Below the pieces are notes generated by a model that ran no database searches, had not been told where the DNA came from, and saw only the letters and a program-made list of their open reading frames with translations. Positions 47,001 through 60,075 of a DNA stretch of 64,000 nucleotides are shown here, in pieces. The translations under genes were made by a program, and so were the position numbers. This DNA is from Paramecium pentaurelia (Eukaryota > Ciliophora > Oligohymenophorea > Peniculida > Parameciidae). Location: positions 65,607 to 129,606 of the forward strand of contig CAJJDO010000152.1 of the NCBI GenBank assembly GCA_905183005.1, in the 5' to 3' direction. Positions within the stretch are counted from its first letter, which is position 1; every line of letters starts with the position of its first letter.

Positions 47001-48965
47001 ACTTAAATTTAAATTATTTATCTAAGCAAATTTATCTGATGAAGTAGATACTAACAAAGTAGGTAATGGTTCAAAATTAATATCTTCACTACTAAAAACT
47101 TAAATAGTTTATTTATTTTTCATTTTATTATTTTGATTTTAAAGTACTTTAGATTTATCTAATAATTCTTCTCCATAATCTTTATCTTATAATACTTCAA
47201 TAATAAATTTAGCATATAATCTCATAGCTTTAGGTAAATTTTATGTCATTTTTTACATTTTATTCCATAATTCTTCAACTTAAATAATAGCTTAATTAAT
47301 TTTAGATCCAATTTCATTCATTTTACCTAAATCAGGTTAATCTTCTTATAATTAAGACCAAAAATCCATATGCATTAATGTTGCTCTCTCTATTTTATTT
47401 TAAAATTATCTCATATTATTTTAAAATGTTAATTCTGTTGCAACATCTAAATTACCACTAATAGTTTCATTTTATGAAATATTAATTTCATCTTCAATTA
47501 TCTTTTTATATCTAAAAATAATAAATTCATTATCGAAACTAGGAGATAGTAATTCAATTTAATTTAATTCATTTAAGGATTATTATTTTTATTTTAAAAA
47601 ATCAAGTAAATAAAAAGCATAATTAATTCTTAATTTCACATTATGTTAGTGTCTTCTAATATATCCTTGATATATCTCTCCAAGAAGTAAATGTATTTAA
47701 TAATCCCTGTGAGATATATTTTCATCCTTTAATTTTACCAATCTTTAATTTAATTGTTTTTTTATCCTAAAAACGCAGTCTTCTTTTTAACAAGTATTTT
47801 TATGTACTTCAATAAGAGCATCTAACATAATGTGAAAATGTTAATTAGTTGAATATCTTGATAATAATTTTTATATATAATTAGTTAATAGTATGATTTG
47901 ATTGGGATCCTCTGTTTTATTGATATTCATTAATAATAGATCATAAAGATATCTTTCTTTTTTATATATAGCAAATCCAATAAGGGGTATTCCAATTAGC
48001 CAAGCATAGATAGTGCCATGAAATATGATGTCTTCCAAATAATGAGAAAAACACATTAATAAAGCACTCCATAACATTAAGGCTGCGTATATAGATGAGA
48101 TTTTCTGGATAGGAACATTATTAAATGGTTGTTCTATATGTAATTTATAGAAAGTAACAAATGCTCCTATTAAAATGATATAGATTGCAACATAATCAAA
48201 TTAATCTAAATCAATCAATACAAAAGAGATTTCTATTATAAGAAAGTAAAAAAATTTAAAGGCTTTTGCTCTTCCAGAAGTCTTGGATAATTGATCTTTA
48301 TGATTATATTTTGGCTCAAAGTAGAGTAGATTAAATGTCATTGTAATGACAATAAAAAGAATTATCCCTAGTATAGCTACAATACCATGAATAACCTGGG
48401 AACCTTACCAACATATGGAATTAAATACTACATTAATGAGTTGATTTTTATCATCATAGTGGCAATTAAGCATTTAAAAAAAAAGATCAAGTATTGGTAA
48501 ATAGAGTATAGTAGTAAATAAGATGAAAATCAATTTGAGGACATAAATTGGCCAAGTATATGAAGAGTTGATTTTAGTAATATTTGTATATCCTATTAAT
48601 AATAATATCATAATTGACATAAGGATAATACCTACCAATGCATACATCATTGATGCAAAGCTAGAAAAGTTTAACATTTCAAAATATGGAGTTAGCATGA
48701 AATATCCAAAGAATTTATATAATTCATAGGATACTTTCTAGTTCTTCCATACTAAATATAGTTGACGATGAAAGATAAATGTGAGATATTATAAAAAGGA
48801 GATGACTTACAGAAAGATTTGAATTGCTATTGATTAATCTTCATCTTTTAAAATCAGAAAGAAAACTCTGAAAATGATTAGTTTAAGTTCTGTCTGTATA
48901 CGTGCTAAGATATTATCATTCTCAAGTGAGTTTTTGGTCGATCCATAATTGGATTTCACCTCCAT
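44067..48965 (-). CDS. TmcB-like/PAS multi-pass membrane protein, copy 1, about 1630 aa
   Basis: Tandem paralog of the next gene. The N-terminal third has several hydrophobic segments (LTPYFEMLNFSSFASMMYAL, IFILFTTILYLPILDLFF), then the TmcB-type helical domain with IHKNTC-like Cys motifs and a near-identical block at 47149-47457. A PAS-like fold follows (ICNLFGYHKTELINRKI, FHDNYMEMF). Two membrane segments flank an extracellular loop, then METIPEK-type text FMEIPEKTVKYLYNKSENFI and SNLQVGEEEE, a family hallmark. The C terminus has two more membrane segments and WLPAQMKMTRDIW. An 11-A run (45043-45053) is one base out of frame against copy 2. Sensory or signalling role is assumed only from the PAS domain. 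Confidence 0.78.
47149..47457 (-). repeat. 309-bp near-identical tract, copy in gene 44067-48965
   Basis: Matches 52097-52405 base for base except one site (AAGACC against ATGACC), while the DNA on both sides is strongly diverged. It codes part of the helical domain, including FWSQLQEDQPDLGKMNEIGS, and the single difference is synonymous. Confidence 0.9.
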
Positions 48966-49002
48966 TTAATTTAATTAATTGATAATTGATATAGATAAGA
49001 AA

Positions 49003-52000
49003 TCAAACATCAACATCATTGATTTGAATGTTCATTTTGATAAATGTCTTTATAGATTTAATACTTTGAATGACACCAAGTGGAATCATTAGAATCATTG
49101 ATCTGGTTCTCCATATATCTTTTGTTAACTTGGCTACTAATGGCAACCACATAAGAAAGTATGCCATTAAAAGTAATCCTTCAAAAACAATAAAGAGTCC
49201 AAGTATTTAAGTTTTATGACTTTCCATATCTTATCTAATTCCTTCAATCATAGAAGAAACAAGAAATCTAAATGCTCCTCTGTTGTAACTATCTTAAATT
49301 TCCCGAGCTTCTTTTGTTTAATTAAAGTTATTTAGATTTAAGATGAAATTTCTTACATTGTCATTGTCCTTGGTTATGTTCTTAAATTTTCCAAAGCCTC
49401 GTGCTAATGAAGTAAAATTTACATTAGGATTTCCCCAAAATTAATCATAAATTGTTATTATGTATCTAAGATTCTCAAAATATCTTGAAATTCCAACAGC
49501 CATTCCTTAATAGATTGCTCCATCAGCAAATACTTGACATTCTTATTCAGTAATTTCATTTAAAAAATTTGATATTATTGTACATGGTTATTCCATGAAT
49601 ATTTATTTAAAAGAATCTAAGTATATTTAACTAGTGATTTCAACATTTAATGCATGTTCTTAATGAATAGATGAATCTAAGCTATATAAACCATTTAGAT
49701 TATTTTTGACAATTTCATATGCATCTTAATTCATGATTGTTTGATTACGATCTAAAAATAAAGATCTTTCACTTATATCTACAAATCTATAGAAACTTTC
49801 AGCTCTAGCAGTAGCATTAATTTCAGGTATCATTTAATTTAAGTCTGTCAAAAATGTTTTACTCAATAGATAATTTAATGCAAAATAGATTTAAGCTATT
49901 AGAATAAATATTAAAATTCCTAAAATAAAATTACGTTGTTCTTTATTTGTATTTTTATATTTTCTTCTCTTTCTTTTAGCTTTTAGTGATTTATTCAATT
50001 CATCTTGTCCATCTCTTTCTAATTCATCCATTTCTGATATTAAATCATCATCTTCTCCCATTTATAAATTAGAGATAAAATTTTCAGCTTTATTAAATAA
50101 ATATTTTGTAGTTTTATCTGGTAAATCTATAAATATAGCTAACATTTCCTCTTAAGTTTTATTTACAGAAACTATTGCTATTAATAATATAAATAAACCA
50201 ACACCAAGAGCAGCAGCTGAAATACTTAATATTAATAAGAAAGTATCTTTATTATTCTCTGATTTAATTCTCAATTCATTTGCATATAATGTAGAAAAGG
50301 CTCTTAATTAAAATATCAAACTATTTAAAGAATTAAACAATACAAAATTGACATCACCATCTTCTAAACTAATTTAAGATATTGGTTTATCTTTAATAAT
50401 TATTGATTTACTCAATAATTATTATATTGCTTCAGATAAATCAAACATTTATGAACTACCATCACTTGATCTCATATTTACAACATCAGTATTCATCATT
50501 TCCATAATTTCATTACTCAAATTCACATCTGTTAACATTAATTCTTTATTCAAACTATCAATATTATTTATTGATTAATTAAGTTTCTTCTTCCATAAAT
50601 TTTCATATTCTAATTATTCCTATTTATTAGTAAAATCCCAAACATCCATATTCAACATCAACAAATTTTAAATACTTGTAGTAATTGTTTAAAGTTCAGC
50701 ATTTCTTTAATTTTGATTTTTTACTAATACTATAGTTTTATAAATATCCTCATATTAATCATAAATAATGAAAAAATCTGTGAATGATAATACAATTAAG
50801 ATAATAGCTAATATATTTGCAGTCCAATTTACTTTTGTAATCACTTTAGGAATCTAATAATTATTAATAATTTAAGATAAATGTTTTCTAGATCTAAATA
50901 TATTATTCTTCTCATTTATTTCTAATTATCCTTTTATCTCCTAATCTTAATTCTGATTTCTTTCAAATACACTATTCTTACCTTCATTCTCTTCATCTGA
51001 AATTATATCTTGATCATTTATATCTTAAATTCTATTCTCAAATAATCTCACTATTACAATTCCTTCTCCATAATTTATCTAATTCTTTTATTAATCATTA
51101 TTATCAGCTCTAATTAAATATTTTTAGATTCCAGAATTTTGTATTTCTAATTGATTTGATGAAATCATAGAAGAGAGATCAACTTAATCCCAAATTACTG
51201 TTTAATCAACTCTTTAAGAATTCAATTCAGCAACAAATTCACCCTAATAAATTGCCAATCGAAGATTAAATCTAAATTATAAACTTAAACCATTGTTATT
51301 TTAATGATGATGTACATTAAGTTCTTAATTTATACTCTTTTCATTCCAATTAATTTCTAATCTAATCACATATCCTGCTAATATTCCATTAGTATCATTT
51401 ATTATTTCATTCATATAACAATTAAAGAAAATTTCAGATTCCTCTTTTTCATCCTTAATTATTTTATTACTGATTTATTAGTCAGATGGCTTATAATGTA
51501 GAATTCCACCATTTTTACTTAAATATTATTATTTTGATTAACTAAAATTTGGAAAAAGGTCTGTCAACATTATCTTTCTATGTGATATTGATTTATAATC
51601 AAGATTTAATATAGGTATACATGATGCAGATACACAATCAATTAATTCATCAGCATCTACTATTAAGTAACAAGTTGGTTTAAAACACTTGGTTGGTCTA
51701 AATTGAGCAGCCAATTATAAATTATCATCTTGTGATTAAATAATCTTAAGTGTTAAAAAACAAGGAGTAATATAATTAGATTTCAATTTTACAAATATTA
51801 ATCTTTCTTTATTAATATTTTTATTATCATTTGTTTACATAAACCTATCAAAATATGAATCATGAAATTTAGAATATAAGCTTGGCATAAATATATTAAT
51901 TTTACGATTGATCATCTCAGATTTAATATATCCAAAGAGATTACAACATGAGAGATTTATATTAATAATTTAAGCGAATTTTTCTGGAGCTGTAGATACC

Positions 52001-53926
52001 ATTATAATAGCATTTGATTCATAACATAAATCTTCATTATTCAAAAGTTAAATCATTTATTAATTTCTTATTTTTAGATTTTGCTATTATAATTTTTTAG
52101 ATTTATCTAATAATTCTTCTCCATAATCTTTATCTTATAATACTTCAATAATAAATTTAGCATATAATCTCATAGCTTTAGGTAAATTTTATGTCATTTT
52201 TTACATTTTATTCCATAATTCTTCAACTTAAATAATAGCTTAATTAATTTTAGATCCAATTTCATTCATTTTACCTAAATCAGGTTAATCTTCTTATAAT
52301 TATGACCAAAAATCCATATGCATTAATGTTGCTCTCTCTATTTTATTTTAAAATTATCTCATATTATTTTAAAATGTTAATTCTGTTGCAACATCTAAAT
52401 TACCATTTGTATTTTCATTTTATGCTAAATTCATCTCAAATTCTATAATCTATTTATATCTATAAATTATGAATTCTTAATCAAAACTTGGACACTATTA
52501 TTCTGCTTAAAGTAATTCATTTATGGCTTATTATCTTTATTTCATAAGATCAAAAAGAAATAACGAATATCTTATTCTTAAGGATATTTCATTTGGAAAC
52601 TTTTTAATTTAATTAAAATAGATTTAACCTAAAACCATTAATATGTCAATATCTCTTTCTGATAAAGTTTGATCTTTAAAAAAAGACTTTTAAATTCTTT
52701 GATTTTGACATCGTTTTTATTTTAAATAACAATCTTCTTTAGCACAAGTAGCTCTATGTATTTCAAGAAAACCATCAATCATTAATTATGAATCAGTGTC
52801 TTAAGCTTTATGCAATTTAATTAGATAATCTGTTAAATTAAGAACTTCTTAAGGATCAGATACTTTATTTAAATTAGTTAATAACAATTCATAATTTAAT
52901 TTATCTGATTTCAATACTGCTGCAGTCATGAAAGGTAGACCAAATAACCAAGCATAAATTGTTCCAAAAAATAATTGTCCTTCTAGAAATTTGGCAAAAC
53001 ATAATAGAATAACACCCCACATGTTGACTGCAGATAAAATAGACCATGCTTTAGCTATATATTTATTGTTATGAGGATTTTCAACATGCATTTTCCAAAA
53101 AACCAAAAAACTTCCAATTCCTATTATCAAAATAAATAGATAATCATATTATTTCTCAACTATGAAGGTATAACAAATTATCATTACAAGTTCATAAGTT
53201 AAAAATATAGCTAAATATCTACCATTTTTTTTTGATTATGGGTTCATTGGTAAAAAACGAGGTTCATAATATAGAAGTGCAAATGTGATACAAAAAAGAT
53301 AAAAAAATAAAATACCAAATATTGAAACAATACCATGAACTATATGTGTTCCTTCCCAACAATTGATATCTGAATATAATTAATGAACTGAATTTCCTTT
53401 TTCATTTTCATCACATGCTAAGATTGAAAAAAATAAATCCATTATTGGCATGTATAAAATTGATAAAAAGAGCTTAATTAAAGCTCTCAAAACTTGCACT
53501 ATCAAAGAGAAGCTCGATTGTAAACGATAATTGAGTAAAATTATTAGCATGTAACCCAATAACACTAAACTTAAGCAAGTATACATCATTGAAATCAATC
53601 CAATAAAGGAAACCATTTCAAAATATGGAACTAACATTGAATATCTTCTTTACATCATAGTATTACCCTAAAATTTTGTTTATTTAACGTGAAACATCAT
53701 AAGTCATCCAAATTGGCCATATTTTACGATTAAATAGTATGTATGTTACTTAAAAAAACTGCACAATTATAGCTAAAATGCTTAAAAACATTGAGGGTTC
53801 TTCATTCTTTAATAATAATTATGTGACGGTGAAGTATATTAATTTGATTTCGTTTAATACTTTATCTGTCTAAGATTTATGTAAATCTAAAGATGATTTG
53901 CCACCGAAATTAGATTTTAATTCCAT
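49003..53926 (-). CDS. TmcB-like/PAS multi-pass membrane protein, copy 2, about 1634 aa
   Basis: After removing one 19-nt intron (about 53650) the span is exactly 1635 codons. Order: MELKSNFGGKSSLDL start, N-terminal membrane segments (LVPYFEMVSFIGLISMMYTC, LFLSILYMPIMDLFF), the GTIYAWLFGLPFMTAAVL segment, EIHRATCAKEDCYLKQKR typical of the TmcB-type domain, a helical domain, and a PAS fold (CCNLFGYIKSEMINRKI, PSLYSKFHDSYFDRF). Then membrane segments with a large outside loop, and a C terminus LPLVAKLTKDIWRTRS like copy 1. Its stop is 37 bp upstream of the copy 1 start. Proteins of this layout form a large family in Paramecium and Tetrahymena; function is not established. Confidence 0.82.
52097..52405 (-). 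repeat. 309-bp near-identical tract, copy in gene 49003-53926
   Basis: Partner of 47149-47457. Identity begins at TTAGATTTATC and ends at AAATTACCA; outside, even neighbouring codons differ. This is the pattern of a recent conversion tract between tandem paralogs. Confidence 0.9.
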
Positions 53927-54356
53927 TTTATTTAATAGGTTGAAAAATAATCAGGCACAATTTAATTATTAAATAAGAAGACAAAAGTTTATTCTTAAAC
54001 ACACATTCCTACATTAATTGTTGATAAGAATAGAATTTAAATCATTTTGTTATTTGACAGTAATTCAATATATGAATTCAAGATTTTTATAATAAATTAT
54101 TTAAAAGCCACAATTTAATATTCTTTTATCAAAAGGTGTATTTCTTAATTATTTTCTGTCTAAAATACAATTAAATATATAGAGGTTATAATATATAATT
54201 ATTTTAGGTATCTTATGAGATATAACACGTATTCTTTAAGTACAATAAATGTTGATTACCAATCATTAATTTTTATTAATATTTATTTACTAGTTAAATT
54301 ATAAAATTATCAAGACCACCATATTAGAAAATATAAATTCGACAATTAATCAAAGT
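53927..54356. other. non-coding stretch before the duplicated block
   Basis: About 430 bp of A+T-rich sequence between the start of the TmcB/PAS gene and the duplicated block. With the redundant copy removed, it joins directly to the 3' flank of the beta-adaptin gene. Confidence 0.5.
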
Positions 54357-55485
54357 GTTTATTTAATAACAATATTCAATTTTATTTTCCTTATATATGT
54401 TTAAGAATTATATGATAGTTATTTATGTAGATAAATTTGATGATTTTATGATATATATATCAATTTAATGTTAAAATAAATCCTATTGCTTAATATAATA
54501 ATGGCATTAATGTGGGATGAGGAACTTATAGTTGCAAATTGATTGCTGTTGGTGTATGGATTACATTTACCAATAATGGCATTCCATTAACTAATGAAGC
54601 TGCATAGGATAGTAATTCAACACCCCTTTCATCTTTTCTCACTCCAATTAAGAAAAAGTAATTGCGTTCCAACCTTTCTTTCATCTAAAATTATGATCAG
54701 AATATAATACTCTTTATGGATCAATTTAAATTTGAAGGACTTCTTATTTTCTGGCTATATTTTATGCTTGGCTCAATTCTATGAATTTTTGTTAAGTGAT
54801 ACTTGCAGTGCTACTCTAAAATTATTAATATTTATAATACAAATAAAACACTTAAAGACATTGGGATAAAGAAATAGAATACATCCAAATTAGTTTTTAG
54901 AGCAACTTAAATTTTATATGGCATTTATGGTGGTTCTTCAAAGGCAGGTCCATTTGTATTGATTAATGATTAAGCAATTTGTGTTTATCCTGGAAATACA
55001 GGTTGACATTATATTTCAATAGTATCAGGTTATAATTTGAATGGATTTTTATTAAATTTGATTCCAAAATCTGAGAATGTTTTATCTTATGTTTTATTTG
55101 TAATTTTTAGATCAAGTACAATTTTATCACCATTTTTTTGGAAGGCAGTTTCAATTGATAGACCTTAAACTTGTGTTTGTGAACCTGGAGTATTAGCAGT
55201 TAATACTTCAGCAAATGGTATTCTAATATTTTAAATAGATTAAGTAGGTATTTATGTTTATATTTATGTTTATATTTATGGTTATTATTATTATTATTAT
55301 TATGGTTAATTATCATCTAATTCTAATAAATCAATTTTTTAAGAAACTTATTATATTTATGATTATTAAATTTAAGATTAAATCTATGATGATGTATCAT
55401 AATTATTTTCATAAACAGTTGATTATCCTCCCTATTAATCACTATAATCTTCAGGTTTTCCTTCCATTAATTAATCTTAATCATA
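54357..55485. repeat. 1129-bp exact duplicate, left copy (likely assembly artefact)
   Basis: Identical by eye to 55487-56615 and separated from it by a single N at 55486. It contains a second copy of the hinge and ear exons of the beta-adaptin gene with no upstream trunk, so it cannot make a full protein. The best reading is that two contig ends overlapped and were joined without merging. Confidence 0.93.
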
Positions 55486-55486
55486 N

Positions 55487-56615
55487 GTTTATTTAATAAC
55501 AATATTCAATTTTATTTTCCTTATATATGTTTAAGAATTATATGATAGTTATTTATGTAGATAAATTTGATGATTTTATGATATATATATCAATTTAATG
55601 TTAAAATAAATCCTATTGCTTAATATAATAATGGCATTAATGTGGGATGAGGAACTTATAGTTGCAAATTGATTGCTGTTGGTGTATGGATTACATTTAC
55701 CAATAATGGCATTCCATTAACTAATGAAGCTGCATAGGATAGTAATTCAACACCCCTTTCATCTTTTCTCACTCCAATTAAGAAAAAGTAATTGCGTTCC
55801 AACCTTTCTTTCATCTAAAATTATGATCAGAATATAATACTCTTTATGGATCAATTTAAATTTGAAGGACTTCTTATTTTCTGGCTATATTTTATGCTTG
55901 GCTCAATTCTATGAATTTTTGTTAAGTGATACTTGCAGTGCTACTCTAAAATTATTAATATTTATAATACAAATAAAACACTTAAAGACATTGGGATAAA
56001 GAAATAGAATACATCCAAATTAGTTTTTAGAGCAACTTAAATTTTATATGGCATTTATGGTGGTTCTTCAAAGGCAGGTCCATTTGTATTGATTAATGAT
56101 TAAGCAATTTGTGTTTATCCTGGAAATACAGGTTGACATTATATTTCAATAGTATCAGGTTATAATTTGAATGGATTTTTATTAAATTTGATTCCAAAAT
56201 CTGAGAATGTTTTATCTTATGTTTTATTTGTAATTTTTAGATCAAGTACAATTTTATCACCATTTTTTTGGAAGGCAGTTTCAATTGATAGACCTTAAAC
56301 TTGTGTTTGTGAACCTGGAGTATTAGCAGTTAATACTTCAGCAAATGGTATTCTAATATTTTAAATAGATTAAGTAGGTATTTATGTTTATATTTATGTT
56401 TATATTTATGGTTATTATTATTATTATTATTATGGTTAATTATCATCTAATTCTAATAAATCAATTTTTTAAGAAACTTATTATATTTATGATTATTAAA
56501 TTTAAGATTAAATCTATGATGATGTATCATAATTATTTTCATAAACAGTTGATTATCCTCCCTATTAATCACTATAATCTTCAGGTTTTCCTTCCATTAA
56601 TTAATCTTAATCATA
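55487..56615. repeat. 1129-bp exact duplicate, right copy
   Basis: Partner of 54357-55485. This copy is continuous with the beta-adaptin trunk exons on its right and is taken as the genuine one. The N at 55486 marks the join. Confidence 0.93.
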
Positions 56616-58544
56616 GACATCATCGATTTTATCAGCAATTTTAGAATTTAATACATCTCTTAATTTTTTAACAAAACTCTCAGGTTTTTTAGTATAAACA
56701 GAACTTAAATTTCCAATATTTTCTATTAATTTATCTAATAGTTCATTTTCAATTGTATAACTGGAATCAGAAATAGTTGGTCTTTCTGTAAAAACTATTT
56801 TTTTAGCTAATTCTGGGTCAGTAGATAACATTCTCCAATATATATATGCTCTATCTCTAAGATCAGGATTTTCACATTCAATAGTAGCTGTTTTTAATAG
56901 ATTATGAATTAATTCTTTTCCATCATTAGGTCTTTATAAAAATAATTTCATAACAGCAACTAAAATCTAATGTTATACATTTGCAGGTTCATCTTTAAAA
57001 CTTATAATTAAATATCAGAATTACTTTTCACTGAAATTAGCTAAGAGAGAATCAGCATTTTCTATTGTATCAACATATTCTCCAATAATCCAAATCATGG
57101 AGGCCTTTGCTTCCGGATCTTCAAGACTTTTTAGATTTTCACAAAGATCCTTAAGAATCATTTCATATTTTCTAGGATATTTTCTAAATATATCTCTAAT
57201 AACTATAATGCTTTCCATAACAACATAATTAACTTTAGTTTTTAAACATTCCCAAAGAGCTGTAACACATTTTTCTGCTGCTTTTTCTAATTTGATAGCA
57301 CATCTTCCAATTGTTCTAACTGATTTTCTTACAAATTCTACATCTACTTCTTAAGTATATTCTTTTAATTCATGTAAAATCTATTGAATATTATCATTAT
57401 TAGCTAATTTTGATAAGACTTCTAATTTTTATAATTTGATATATATTGGATCATTAAAATTGCAAAAGAATACTTTAATATCTTTTTCAATGATGATTGG
57501 TCTCTTTTGAATAATCAAATTAATATTTTTTAATGCGACATATTAAATTTCTGGTTCTTTACCTAAACTTAAAAGTGAAATCAATGGAGCAGTCATTTTA
57601 AGTGCATTTTATCTTATTGTTTCTGGATTTTAAAGATAATCCAAAAATTTCATCATAATTTTACATGCTGATAATACTACTCCAGGATTATTATGATTTA
57701 ATCTAGGACTAACTCTTTCTAATATTCTTAAAATATAAATTATAAATTACGCTTCTGCTTCTTTTCCATCTTCAGGAATATACATAGCCAAAGCATCTAA
57801 ACAATATATAACACCCCATTCATTGCATTCATTCATAGCTGTCAATATTTTTTAAATTGTATAAGGATTCAATTATAACATTGTTGTTCCTTTTGATTCT
57901 TGAACAATCAATAATGCACATACAGCATTTGCAACAACCATTGCATTTCCATCATTCAACAAATTCTCTAAAAGTTTCAATAAACCCTATTCTTCAATGA
58001 GCTCAGGTGATACATCATATAATTTAGAAATGCAAATAGCTGCAGTCTTTCTTACATATGAATCTTCATCCTTATAATATATTTAGATTAATTACTTTTA
58101 TGGATTCTTTTAAAGGATCCAATAAATATTCTGTAATCAATTTTACTCTAATACATCCCATTGTTCTGATAGCTAAAGCTCTAAGAAATGGATTTGTCTT
58201 ATCTCTTGCATCCTTACGAAAACTATTGACAGCCATAACAGCAAGATCAGGCATAATTTTGGCATAATTGATTATGTACAAGTACACTAACTTTTTTAAT
58301 TCTAAATTTGATGTTTCCATATTCTTTGCCACATCTGGAAATAACATACTAACATCTTTGCCTCTTGTCATAGCATCAATAATCTATGAATTATAATTCA
58401 AAGTACTTTTCTGATGGCATCTCTTTTAGACTCTATTTTGTTTTAATTCAAGGCATCTTGTAATTCTTTGACTTCTTTTCCATATCTAGATCTTGAACTT
58501 CTACTGCTACTTGAAGTTGAAGCTGAAGCTGAAGGACGACTCAT
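55590..58544 (-). CDS. beta-adaptin, large subunit of AP-1/AP-2 clathrin adaptor, 943 aa
   Basis: Introns of 23, 25, 24, 25 and 26 nt leave exactly 944 codons. The trunk has the beta-adaptin HEAT pattern: KKLVYLYIINYAKIMPDLAV, NPFLRALAIRTMGCIRV, SYVRKTAAICISKLYDVSPE, ASMIWIIGEYVDTIENAD and PDLRDRAYIYWRMLSTDP. The hinge is Gln/Pro rich and carries LLELDD, a clathrin-box (LxxLD-type) motif. The C-terminal appendage follows, including VALKTNLDVFYFFIPMS. The N terminus has a Ser-rich extension (SASASTSSSSRSSRSR). One gene may serve both AP-1 and AP-2. Its last 1 kb is present twice in the window because of the assembly join. Confidence 0.92.
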
Positions 58545-58581
58545 GCAATTTTAATTTAAAAAATATCTTTATATATATATT

Positions 58582-59200
58582 TCATCTGGTGAAAAAATTC
58601 CCCTTATTATTCCTTGAATATCCTGGATTTGTGCTTTTTGAATGATAGTCATTTATAATATATGGTAATTTACCTACTCCAGGTAAATTCACACTTATTA
58701 TTATAATATTAAATTTACTGATGGGTTTCGTAATTCTTTAACACCTACAATCTCTTTAAATTCTTAACTTATTCTAATAGATCTCCTTTTTTCAAAAATA
58801 TATCACTATCTCTTAATAAAGTATCAATAATTGGATTTTATTTAGTACTTTTAGGTATTGAATTAGTTCTTTCATCAAATATTAAACTCTCTTTAAATTT
58901 CTTCAAACTCATACTCTTTTTCAAAATAGGTAATTAAGTATTTATAGGTATATCTTCTGTAATTATTTATTTATCTATTTATTTTTATTAATCTTATTAA
59001 CATTCATTCTATTCAACAAGTGGATGTACTGTAAGTTTTTATGTTTTGTGACCCCAGAATCTATCAATCATAGAAACATGTGGGATTTATTTATCTTTTT
59101 CAATCAAATCTGTTACTCTTGTGCTGTCTTCTACAAGAAATACTTAATATTTGTTATTAATAGATAAAGGATCATCACGATATCTTGAAGTATTTGACAT
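58582..59200 (-). CDS. small probable ciliary protein, 197 aa
   Basis: A 25-nt intron (near 58692) leaves 198 codons. The C terminus reads VNLPGVGKLPYIINDYHSKS followed by TNPGYSRNNKGNFFTR; endings of the type NPGYxRNxxGxFFT recur in small axonemal proteins of ciliates and algae, hence the guess. The middle is Lys/Gln rich. No signal peptide or membrane segment. It lies 37 bp upstream of the beta-adaptin start on the same strand. Confidence 0.68.
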
Positions 59201-59376
59201 TTTTTAATGGATAATTTTGTAATTTTTGGAGGACATTTAATATATATATATATATAATAATAATTTATGTAAAATAAGATAGAATTAATATATAATACTT
59301 AAATTTATTAATCTATTGTTATCATTTATGTATATTAAATTAATCATATAAAGTTAATATTAAATATACGTTTTAT
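59201..59376. promoter_or_regulatory. short divergent promoter region
   Basis: 176 bp between two divergent start codons (59200 minus, 59377 plus). It is A+T rich with an AT dinucleotide run near 59238-59257. It must serve both genes if the starts are right; no discrete motif can be named. Confidence 0.4.
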
Positions 59377-60063
59377 ATGAAATTGAATTATTTGCTGTTG
59401 AGCTTGTTGATTACATTTATAGAAACATCAGTAATTTCAAGTATTCTAAATTAACTATGTTAGAGATATGAGCAAAGATAATTAGAAAATCTAATTATAG
59501 ATGAGTAACAAATAAAATCAAATTAAGAAAATTAAAAAAATTATAGATGATTAAGAATAATGGTTTGAAGGTAATTCAATTAATAATTATAAGAAATTTT
59601 TGAATATTATGAAGAAGTTATATATGAATATGATGAATAAGATCCAGATGAACTTAGTTTAGGATCATAGATGGATTTAGAACATTTAATTGAGAACTAT
59701 GATATACCTGAAGATTGTTATGAGGAAATTGTGAGTATCTATGAATATTACGATGTAAGTGAAGAAACTGAGAAAATTGATAGTAATAAAAAATCTAATC
59801 AGAAAACAGAAAATGAAAATAATTTTTAAGTATTTAATTTAGGAGAAGAAGAATTTATTGCTTTGGTTGATGATCATAAAGAAATTTTGGATGATGATAT
59901 TTTAACAATGAAAAAACCAATTGAATAAGAAGAAGATGAAGAAGATAATTAGAAACATTCAAAGAAAGAGAATCCTATTAATAAAAAATCAAATAATAAA
60001 AAAATAATAAAAAATAAAAATAAGAAAAAGAAAGTTAAAAAATAAAAAAAGAAATAGAAATGA
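59377..60063 (+). CDS. acidic/lysine-rich protein with signal peptide, 212 aa
   Basis: Introns of 25 and 23 nt leave 213 codons. The first exon codes MKLNYLLLSLLITFIETSVIS, a good signal peptide. The mature part is very acidic (EEIFEYYEEVIYEYDEQDPD) and ends in a long Lys-rich tail (KKIIKNKNKKKKVKK). If the first intron is not used, a start at 59501 (MSNKQNQIKK) gives a 179-residue protein without signal peptide. No family recognised; a charged secretory or vacuolar protein is possible. Confidence 0.55.
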
Positions 60064-60075
60064 CTTAAATTTATT

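Noticed and set aside
54357..55485. A second beta-adaptin gene or truncated paralog
   Set aside because: It is base-for-base equal to the right copy and ends exactly at the N, so an assembly overlap is the simpler reading.
55254..55496. Met/Ile/Phe-rich plus-strand frame near the N (and its twin at 56384)
   Set aside because: It is antisense to the Gln-rich hinge of beta-adaptin; poly-Gln TAA codons read as Leu/Ile on the other strand.
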